Of a stretch of 18,281 nt of DNA, positions 8,309-14,689 are shown piece by piece. The first letter of the stretch is position 1. Each line of letters starts with the position of its first letter. The stretch is from an uncultured Polyangiaceae bacterium (GTDB lineage: Bacteria; Myxococcota_A; Polyangia; Polyangiales; Houyiibacteriaceae), in NCBI GenBank assembly GCA_947258625.1, contig CAMYJN010000006.1, forward strand, positions 1-18,281, written 5' to 3'. The notes beneath the pieces are model-generated. The model saw nothing but the letters and a program-made list of their open reading frames with translations, ran no database searches and had not been told where the DNA came from. A program made the translations under genes and the position numbers.

Positions 8309-9579
8309 GCGTACTGGTCGAGTCGAGCGACGTGCTTCCGCTCGTCGATGTGGAAATCGCCTTCGCAGCAGGGAGCCTTCAGGACCCAGCGGGTCGAGAG
8401 GGTCTCGCGCTGCTCACGGGGCACCTCATGCGACGGGGCCCGCGGGGGCTGTCCCAGCAACGTTTCGAGGATCGGCTCGCAAGCCTTGGAGCACGGGTGT
8501 CGGTCCAGGTCTCGATGCGCTCGACTCGGATTCGCGCGACCGTGCTTCGCCGTAATTTGGAGCCATTGCTCGGGCTTCTAGCCGATTTGGTTTGGCGGCC
8601 TGCCCTCCGTGCCAGCGACTTCGCTAAGCTCAAACGCCAAGCGCAGGCGGCGCTGATCTCGCGACTGGACGACGACCAGACCCTCGCGGCCCTATGTTTC
8701 CGCGAGGCGCTTTTCGGCGAGCATCCTTATGCTCGCGCTCAGAGTGGGACGGCGGACAGCCTTGCTCGCATCGGCCTCCGGCAGATCGAGAGCTTCTACG
8801 CGCGAAACTTCGAGAAGCGGGCTTTCCTGGTCGGAGTCGCCGGTGACGTGTTCGATGCCGAGGCGCGCGCGCTGGTCTCGTCGTACTTTCCAAGCACCAA
8901 ACGGCAGAAGCGAAAAGACTCGGTCGTTCCAGCGACTAGGACGCGCCCCGGCCGCCATGTGATCATCGTCGACAAGCCCGAGCGAACGCAGACCCAACTC
9001 TACATCGGCACCCTCGGCGCACGCACGCACGACCGCAAGCTCTTCCCGCTCATCGTGTCCAACACTGCATTTGGTGGGACCTTCAGCGGTCCACTCATGC
9101 AGGAAGTTCGCGCAGTGCGGGGCTGGAGCTACTCCGCACACAGCCGTTTGCTGCACGCAAAGCAAAGAGAAGCTTGGTACATGTCGACGGCGCCCGCTGC
9201 CGGATACTCGGCGGATTGCGCGGCGCTACAACTGGACTTGCTCGAGCGCTGGATCGATCCCGGAATCAAGAAGTCCCAGCTCAGCTTCGCGCAGCGCTGG
9301 TTGATCAATAGCCACTGTTTCGATCGCGACACGCCGTCCAAGCGCCTGGAATCTCGCCTCGATGTCGAGCTCCTCGGGATTCCCCGCAACTACGTGGAGA
9401 AGTACGACGAGCTCGTGGCTGGCGTCAGCCTCCAGAAAGCCAATGAAGCAACGCGTGCTCGAATTTCGACCCGAGACCTCACGATTGTCGTGGTTGCAAC
9501 CGCAAACGAGGTAGCGAGCGCGTTCGAGCGTCTACCCGGCGTGAAGTCGTTGGAAATCGTTCCCTTCGACCGGGGCTAG
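8305..9579 (+). CDS. M16-family protein, non-catalytic partner subunit
   Basis: This 424-residue M16-fold protein lacks the zinc motif: the equivalent of HxxEH reads GHLMRRG near residue 39, so Glu and the second His are gone. It keeps the C-terminal signature VRAVRGWSYSAHS, which matches the Arg/Tyr-containing R-G-x-x-Y segment of M16B partners. In characterised M16B heterodimers, one subunit supplies zinc and the other supplies this Arg/Tyr pair for substrate binding. The ATGA overlap with the upstream active subunit supports equal production of the two chains. Its stop shares a CTAG tetranucleotide with the stop of the opposing PilZ gene. No signal peptide is seen. The family call is strong, and the heterodimer is inference from known examples. 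Confidence 0.88.
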   Translation: MSVLVESSDVLPLVDVEIAFAAGSLQDPAGREGLALLTGHLMRRGPRGLSQQRFEDRLASLGARVSVQVSMRSTRIRATVLRRNLEPLLGLLADLVWRPALRASDFAKLKRQAQAALISRLDDDQTLAALCFREALFGEHPYARAQSGTADSLARIGLRQIESFYARNFEKRAFLVGVAGDVFDAEARALVSSYFPSTKRQKRKDSVVPATRTRPGRHVIIVDKPERTQTQLYIGTLGARTHDRKLFPLIVSNTAFGGTFSGPLMQEVRAVRGWSYSAHSRLLHAKQREAWYMSTAPAAGYSADCAALQLDLLERWIDPGIKKSQLSFAQRWLINSHCFDRDTPSKRLESRLDVELLGIPRNYVEKYDELVAGVSLQKANEATRARISTRDLTIVVVATANEVASAFERLPGVKSLEIVPFDRG

Positions 9580-10289
9580 TCCGTCAGAACGCGCCGCAGC
9601 TCGGAGCGGCTCCAGACGCGCGGCACCCGGACCTGTGGCAGCTTGGCCAGGCCTTTCGCCCGCTCGTGAAGCTCTCCGTTGGGCTCGGGCAAAATGATCG
9701 TTCGGAGGTCATCCGATTTCGTGAAAAACTCGATCACGTCCATCGATGAAGCATCGTGCGTAGCCGAGTGAACGATCAGGCCGGCGTACTCGGTTTCTTC
9801 GCTCTCCAGCTCTCGAACCGCGTCTGCGAGCGAATCGACACCTGAGACCGGAAAGCCAAAGCTTCGAATCTCGGCTTCGATCTCCTCACGTACGCGCCGC
9901 CGAGGTTCGAACACCAAGAGAGGAAGCTGCATCGCAACCGCATCGCGCCGCACGAGCGCGCGCAAGACCGCGTTGTGAATCGCATCTTCTTGGTCCGCCG
10001 ACAAGATGGGGAAAGCGATTGCGAGGGCGACGCCACCGTTCTCCCCGCGCGCGCGACGAACCGAGCCCGTCAGACTCATCGTCTCCTCGCTGCTGTTGAG
10101 ATCGATCAAGAGGTGCACGAGGTGGCCGGGCCGCAGTTTGCGATCGCCCGACACCATTGCACCTCCCGCAGAGATGTTTTCGAGCGTGTACTGACCAACG
10201 CGATCGCCTCGTTGAAACAAGATGGCACGGCCGTCCAGATCAACCCTGTGATTCGAGCGTCGATCCTTTTGTGCCCTTGCATGCCCCAT
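9576..10289 (-). CDS. PilZ-domain protein with degenerate receiver-like C-terminus
   Basis: The 237-residue product has an N-terminal PilZ domain (about 8-112) with both c-di-GMP-binding motifs: RxxxR as RSNHR (11-15) and NxSxxG as NISAGG (38-43). It should therefore sense c-di-GMP. The second half (about 120-237) has the alternating strand/helix rhythm of a response-regulator receiver: LLVFEP (124-129), GLIVHSATHDASSMDVIEFF (170-189), then RVPRVWSRSELRRVL. The acidic pocket is absent, the phospho-accepting Asp position appears to be His or Ser, and the conserved Lys is not evident. It is thus best called a pseudo-receiver. It stands alone on the minus strand between the M16 pair and the divergent sigma-54 activator. 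Gliding, pili or polysaccharide control are the usual outputs for PilZ proteins, but the target here is unknown. Confidence 0.82.
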   Translation of the reverse strand: MGHARAQKDRRSNHRVDLDGRAILFQRGDRVGQYTLENISAGGAMVSGDRKLRPGHLVHLLIDLNSSEETMSLTGSVRRARGENGGVALAIAFPILSADQEDAIHNAVLRALVRRDAVAMQLPLLVFEPRRRVREEIEAEIRSFGFPVSGVDSLADAVRELESEETEYAGLIVHSATHDASSMDVIEFFTKSDDLRTIILPEPNGELHERAKGLAKLPQVRVPRVWSRSELRRVLTD

Positions 10290-10343
10290 CGAGATTTAAG
10301 AGTGCCGAGTCGGACGACGAAAAGCTAGTCCACAAGGGGTGAT

Positions 10344-10416
10344 AAACCGATCGATGTCATGCCGGTTTGCGGATTCCCTCTTTTGGGGTTCTCAATCGTA
10401 ACAAAGATCGTATACT
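10344..10416. promoter_or_regulatory. Divergent promoter region with dyad and candidate sigma-70 promoter
   Basis: The 213-base gap (10290-10502) between the PilZ gene and the sigma-54 activator contains AAACCG (10344-10349) and CGGTTT (10363-10368), an inverted repeat with a 13-base spacer. Facing the activator, TATACT (10411-10416) is a good -10 with a mediocre -35 TTCTCA (10389-10394) at 16 bases. This would leave a leader of about 80 bases before the ATG at 10503. No strong ribosome-binding site is visible for either gene. The promoter assignment is tentative. Confidence 0.35.
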
Positions 10417-10502
10417 CGCCGACCAGTGCGCGCCGCCGGCGCTCAACGCGATCCAAGCCCAGCGGTGACACGTAAATTCGGGTCTGGTAGAGTGCCGGCC
10501 CT

Positions 10503-12326
10503 ATGCCGAGCCTAAAGTGGATGGTGCAGCAGGGCCGGCCCCGCGTGTTTGGGATTTACAAGCGCGTGACGTCGATCGGACGGGCCGGGGCAAACGATAT
10601 TTCGATCGATTCGGAGGCTTTGGAAGCGCACCACGCGCAGCTGGTGTTCGATGGACGGGACTTCGCCGTGACGCCCGTCGATCCCGGAGCGACGTTCCAG
10701 GTCAACGGCAAGAAAAAGAAGAAATCAAAGATTTTTCACAACGACAAGCTGACGCTAGGAGACGTCGAGCTGGTGTTCTCACTCTACGACGAGGGCAGCT
10801 CACGCGATCCGGACGTTCAGGGCAGGGCCTCTCAGACCGCCGAGATCGAGGGAATGATGAAGCTGAGCGATTTCAATCGCCGGCTGCTCGAGATACGAGC
10901 CATCCCAGACCAGATCGAAGCACTGCTCGACGCGGTGATCGACGTCATCCACGCGAACAAAGGTTTCGTCATCTTGCTGCGTGACGGAGACCCGGAGATC
11001 GCCGCCGCGCGCAACGTCGACCGAGAGACGATTCCAGATGCGGTGACCCAGCTTTCAGACAGCATTCTTCGCCGTTGCATCGACTCGCGCCAGCCACTGA
11101 TCGTGAGCGACGCCGTCAACGACACCATGTTCAACTCGAGCGAAAGCGTGATGGACCTGCAGCTCAGCTCCGTCATGGTTGCGCCTCTGATTGCGCAGGG
11201 TCAGCTCCTCGGACTGATCTACGTGGGCAACGACAACGTGGTGAACCTATTTGAGCAATCGAGCCTTGAGGTGCTGACGGTGTTCGCGGGCCAGGCATCG
11301 CTCATCTTGCAGAACGCGATCTTGCTCAATCAGCTCACCACCGATCGCGATCGCATCGCCGAAGAGCTGGAGTCGCAGAAGTTCGGCGGGATCATCGGCA
11401 GCTGCCCGAGCTTGCAAGAAGTGTTTCGTCGCGTAGAGAAAGTGGCGGCGGCCGACATCAACGTCCTGATTACCGGCGAGACCGGTACCGGAAAGGAACT
11501 ATTCGCGCGCGAGCTACATCGTCGCTCCAATCGTGCCGAAGGCCCTTTCGTCGTCGTCAATTGCGGTGCCATTCCCGAGAATCTCATGGAGTCGGAGCTC
11601 TTTGGTCACGTGCGCGGGGCGTTCACCGGCGCGGTGTCGACGCGGCAAGGCAGCTTTCAAGCAGCAGACGGTGGCACGCTGTTCCTCGATGAGATCGGCG
11701 AGATGCCGCCGGCGCTTCAGGTGAAGCTGCTGCGCGCCCTCCAGGAACGCGTCGTCGTCAAAGTTGGCGACACGAAACCTCAGGCGGTCGACATTCGCGT
11801 CCTCGCAGCGACCAACCGCGATCTCGAAGCTTCGATCAAAGAAGGGACGTTTCGGGAGGATCTCTACTATCGCTTGAACGTGGTGAACCTTCATCTGCCA
11901 CCGCTTCGAGAGCGCGGAGACGACATCACAATCCTCGCGAAGTTCTTGCTCCACAAGTACGCCACGGAATTCGGCGCAACGGTCAATGGCTTTACCCCCA
12001 AGGCACTCGAGGCCATGCACAACTACGACTGGCCCGGGAATGTTCGTCAGTTGGAGAACCGCATCAAAAAGGCGATCGTGCTCGCGGACAAGACGCTGAT
12101 CGGCCCGGACGACCTGGACTTGGGTGGCGATCAACGGCGCGCGGTCATTCCGCTCACGCAAGCCCGGGAGGAGTTCACGCGAACGTACATCCTCGAAGTC
12201 CTCGAGCGAAACGGCGGAAATCGCACGCGAACGGCCCGGGATCTGGGCGTCGATCCGAGGACCATCTTCCGATATCTCGAGCGCGAGCCCGACGCTCCGG
12301 AGCCTGGTGGAGCTGCCGAGGGCTGA
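10503..12326 (+). CDS. Sigma-54-dependent transcriptional activator (FHA-GAF-AAA+-HTH)
   Basis: This 607-residue bacterial enhancer-binding protein remodels sigma-54 RNA polymerase by ATP hydrolysis. The domains in order are: an FHA domain (about 8-96, with SIGRAGANDISI and HHAQLVFDG) that would bind a phosphothreonine partner, a GAF domain (about 125-275), an AAA+ domain (about 295-530) and a Fis-type helix-turn-helix (about 560-595, NGGNRTRTARDLGVDPRTIFRYL). The AAA+ part has Walker A GETGTGKE (325-332), the sigma-54-contacting GAFTGA loop (372-377), Walker B TLFLDEIGE (392-400) and an arginine-finger region near 450-470. FHA-linked activators are typical of myxobacteria and usually answer to Ser/Thr kinases. 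No kinase gene is in the window. The palindrome just behind this gene and the promoter match beyond it are possible targets. Confidence 0.96.
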   Translation: MPSLKWMVQQGRPRVFGIYKRVTSIGRAGANDISIDSEALEAHHAQLVFDGRDFAVTPVDPGATFQVNGKKKKKSKIFHNDKLTLGDVELVFSLYDEGSSRDPDVQGRASQTAEIEGMMKLSDFNRRLLEIRAIPDQIEALLDAVIDVIHANKGFVILLRDGDPEIAAARNVDRETIPDAVTQLSDSILRRCIDSRQPLIVSDAVNDTMFNSSESVMDLQLSSVMVAPLIAQGQLLGLIYVGNDNVVNLFEQSSLEVLTVFAGQASLILQNAILLNQLTTDRDRIAEELESQKFGGIIGSCPSLQEVFRRVEKVAAADINVLITGETGTGKELFARELHRRSNRAEGPFVVVNCGAIPENLMESELFGHVRGAFTGAVSTRQGSFQAADGGTLFLDEIGEMPPALQVKLLRALQERVVVKVGDTKPQAVDIRVLAATNRDLEASIKEGTFREDLYYRLNVVNLHLPPLRERGDDITILAKFLLHKYATEFGATVNGFTPKALEAMHNYDWPGNVRQLENRIKKAIVLADKTLIGPDDLDLGGDQRRAVIPLTQAREEFTRTYILEVLERNGGNRTRTARDLGVDPRTIFRYLEREPDAPEPGGAAEG

Positions 12327-12337
12327 CATTAATGTCA
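12324..12337. promoter_or_regulatory. 14-base perfect palindrome, candidate activator binding site
   Basis: TGACATTAATGTCA is its own reverse complement over all 14 bases and begins with the stop codon of the sigma-54 activator gene. It is AT-rich in GC-rich surroundings. A further TGACA half-site occurs at 12360-12364. An overlapping six-base inverted repeat (AGGGCT 12319-12324, AGCCCT 12344-12349) is not followed by a T-run, so a terminator is unlikely. Its position about 90 bases before the candidate -24/-12 promoter suits an upstream activating sequence. Confidence 0.45.
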
Positions 12338-12400
12338 TAGGTAAGCCCTGAATTTCATGTGACACTGTGGAAAGCCCAAGGTTTTTCGGGTTCGGAACCG

Positions 12401-12416
12401 CGGCATGGCCTTTGCT
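12401..12416 (+). promoter_or_regulatory. Candidate sigma-54 (-24/-12) promoter
   Basis: The sequence CGGCATGGCCTTTGCT matches the sigma-54 consensus YTGGCACG-N4-TTGCW closely: GG at 12402-12403, GC at 12414-12415 with exactly 10 bases between, GGCA and TTGC intact. Transcription would start near 12427, inside the first codons of the downstream gene as called. That would require the second Met (12432) and a nearly leaderless message. This conflict is the main argument against the site, while the activator gene next door argues for it. Confidence 0.35.
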
Positions 12417-12971
12417 TCTAAATTCGCTGGGATGCTTTACTTTGCTTCATGTGTCGCGGCGCTGGCCTTCGCCTCCAACGGTGGCTGCATTGCAACGAGT
12501 CCAGTCGAGTTCGACCCCGACGAGAACTTCCCGCCCTCGATCATCAGTCAACCTCTCGCAGATTTCCCGCTGAACGAGATAGGCGAGCTCAAACTGGATG
12601 ACCCGCTCGCTCCGGAGGAGCCCGCGGAGGTGCCGCTGCAGGTGATCATCCGCGATCCCAACTTCGACCAGACGCTGGAGTATCGAATTTTCCTCGACGG
12701 GCCTCTGCCGCCCCCCCAGGCCGAGTTTCCGATTCAACAGGGAAACATCGAGCCAACGGGCTTCCTGGAGCGCCCACGGACGTTTGCGATTTCTTACGAT
12801 GAGCTCGCCCCCGGGGAATGCCATAAGATCGAGCTCATCGTAGTGGGCCAGTTCACCATGAGCAGAGTCGAGCTGCGCAGCCCGGAGGAGGAGGGCGATA
12901 TCGACGCAGCTACCTGGTGGGTTCGGGTAACCGACTCCGACAATCCCACCATCCAGCAGGAGTGCCGATGA
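12405..12971 (+). CDS. Predicted secreted protein or lipoprotein, unknown function
   Basis: The 188-residue product starts with Lys6 followed by a hydrophobic stretch (about 8-23) ending in SNGGC (24-28). This is an imperfect lipobox with Asn at -3, so lipidation at Cys28 is probable but not certain. The mature part is acidic and Pro-rich (FDPDENFPPSIISQP, DDPLAPEEPAEVPLQVIIRDPNFDQTLEYRIFLDGPLP) and looks beta-stranded, possibly an Ig-like or cadherin-like fold. I recognise no named family. Met10 (12432) is an alternative start, but it would remove the only positive charge of the signal peptide. The stop overlaps the start of the next lipoprotein gene as ATGA, so the two are translationally coupled and probably act together at the cell envelope. 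Confidence 0.75.
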   Translation: MAFASKFAGMLYFASCVAALAFASNGGCIATSPVEFDPDENFPPSIISQPLADFPLNEIGELKLDDPLAPEEPAEVPLQVIIRDPNFDQTLEYRIFLDGPLPPPQAEFPIQQGNIEPTGFLERPRTFAISYDELAPGECHKIELIVVGQFTMSRVELRSPEEEGDIDAATWWVRVTDSDNPTIQQECR

Positions 12972-14689
12972 AACCGTGGTGGCTCTTGGCGCTCGCCGGC
13001 TTCGCCGGATGCAGCTTCGATTCGGAAGGCGTCTTCGCGATCAGCAACTCTTGCGGAGGCGATGCGAGCTGCTCGCAAGGAGTATGCGACGACAACATCT
13101 GCATCGATGACTCCGGCGCATCTGTAGATGTCGCGATCGAGGTTCTTCGCGGCTCGTCTGACCCCCAGGTCGTGACGTCTTGGAGCTGGGCGTTTGCCGC
13201 GGAACCTGTTTCCGGACGGAGCAGCCGTGACCTTCTCCTACCGGCGACTCGGCAGGTCCTTGGAACGGTCCGCTGGGACGGTGCACGCGTTCCTGCAACG
13301 CTTCGCTTCGTTCGCCGGATGCGCGACGCCGTCGCGCCGTTGGCCTCCGTGCCAATCGAGGTGGATACCTTGCCTGAGGCCTCGGGCGGAGATGGGTCGG
13401 AGGACTTTGATTTCAGCACCACGTTGGTCGCCGGCGAGACCTATGACGTGGTCGTGCTGCCGAGCAGTGACACAGTCATGGCACCCGCACAGGAGCCAGC
13501 TCCCGCGATTAGAAGCCTGCCCCCGCTCTACCTGGTGCTTTCGATCGACGATGGAGAGTCCAGTGAGCCCTTCCGCTTCGACATTACCTTTCCTGCCAGT
13601 CTCGCTGACGACTGTGAAGGCATCAATGCTATCGGCTGCACCTTGAAGGCCCAGGTTTTCAGCGACGATGGCCAGGTGGAGCTTCCGGAGGCGGGCTTAC
13701 AGGTCCGGGCCATCGACACGACGACCGGCCGTGTCGTTTCCTCGATTGCTGAGACCGATCAGACCGGGCATTTCATGATTCGAATCAGCGATACCGCCGC
13801 GGACTACTTGATTCGCGTGACCTCGAGCGTCGAAAGTGATTCCTTCCCAGCCGTCTCGGTCGACCCGGAGGAGGAGTTCAAGGACGACCCTCCCGAGGAG
13901 AAGCGAATCCTGATCGATCGTCTCGCCCGCATTCAGGCCACGGGCGAGGTACGCGACGAGATCGACAGAGCGGTGCCAGGCGCGGCTGTGCGATTTTTGT
14001 CTACCACTATCTTTGAGGGGAGTCAGCCTGGTCTCGTGGGCTCCTTCACCGGCTCGGCAACGACGAACGAGGATGGCGGCTTTGGCGTGGAGCTATTGCC
14101 CGGCATCTATTCGATCACGGTTACTCCGCCGGAAGACAGCGAAAACAGCTGGGGCATCCTTTCCGCCGATGCGGAGGTTGGCGAAGGGCTGACAACGATC
14201 GAGACATTGGTCATCCCTTCCCAGCTCGGCCTTGAGGGCACGGTGGCAACCTTCAGCGATGAGCCTGCGGCCGGGGCAACGGTTCTTGCTCGGGCCCGTC
14301 CAGGCGCGGACCCTAGTGCCATGCAGCGGTCTCAAGAGGTGGTGTCGGACGATCTGGGCAAGTTCGCAATGAGCGTTGACCCCGGGCTCTACGACATGCA
14401 GGTGAAGGTGCCTGCGGAATCGGGCTTTTCGTGGTTTGTCGAGCCGGACCTGCTGATGAGCATCGATCAGGGCGACCTGCGCAAAGAGTATCTCTTGGAG
14501 CCGCCGATTGCGGTTTACGGCGTCATCCGGACGAGCGAAGGGGAACCCCTGCCGAACGCGCTGGTCCGCGGCTATCTCTTTAATAACAGCGACGGCGGGG
14601 CGGCCCGTCCTCTGCAAATCGCCGAAACCGTGTCGGGCGAAGACGGCAGCTACCGGTTGCTCATCCCACCGCGTCTCGGCGGCGAATGA
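12968..14689 (+). CDS. Lipoprotein with carboxypeptidase-regulatory-like repeats
   Basis: The start at 12968 is chosen because it overlaps the previous stop (ATGA) and gives a clean signal peptide ending in FAGC, with Cys15 lipidated. The product is 573 residues. A short Cys-rich module follows (CGGDASCSQGVCDDNIC, 29-45), then a region without a recognised family. Four beta-sandwich repeats of the carboxypeptidase-regulatory type come next, at about 225-285, 322-390, 420-482 and 515-573. Their consensus is G-x-V...E-x-P-x-x-G-A-x-V...DG-x-F-x-x-x-L-x-PG-x-Y-x-x-x-V. Such repeats are usually surface-exposed binding or structural modules. The last repeat stops at YRLLIPPRLGGE, lacking the closing strand seen in the others, and this end lies inside the opposing lnt gene (29-base overlap). 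Function is unknown. Confidence 0.82.
   Translation: MKPWWLLALAGFAGCSFDSEGVFAISNSCGGDASCSQGVCDDNICIDDSGASVDVAIEVLRGSSDPQVVTSWSWAFAAEPVSGRSSRDLLLPATRQVLGTVRWDGARVPATLRFVRRMRDAVAPLASVPIEVDTLPEASGGDGSEDFDFSTTLVAGETYDVVVLPSSDTVMAPAQEPAPAIRSLPPLYLVLSIDDGESSEPFRFDITFPASLADDCEGINAIGCTLKAQVFSDDGQVELPEAGLQVRAIDTTTGRVVSSIAETDQTGHFMIRISDTAADYLIRVTSSVESDSFPAVSVDPEEEFKDDPPEEKRILIDRLARIQATGEVRDEIDRAVPGAAVRFLSTTIFEGSQPGLVGSFTGSATTNEDGGFGVELLPGIYSITVTPPEDSENSWGILSADAEVGEGLTTIETLVIPSQLGLEGTVATFSDEPAAGATVLARARPGADPSAMQRSQEVVSDDLGKFAMSVDPGLYDMQVKVPAESGFSWFVEPDLLMSIDQGDLRKEYLLEPPIAVYGVIRTSEGEPLPNALVRGYLFNNSDGGAARPLQIAETVSGEDGSYRLLIPPRLGGE

Noticed and set aside
12319..12349. Intrinsic terminator after the sigma-54 activator gene
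   Set aside because: The six-base stem is weak, its loop holds the separate palindrome, and no T-run follows.
11514..12365. 283-codon minus-strand frame over the end of the sigma-54 activator
   Set aside because: It is antisense to clearly conserved AAA+ and HTH coding sequence and has no motif of its own.
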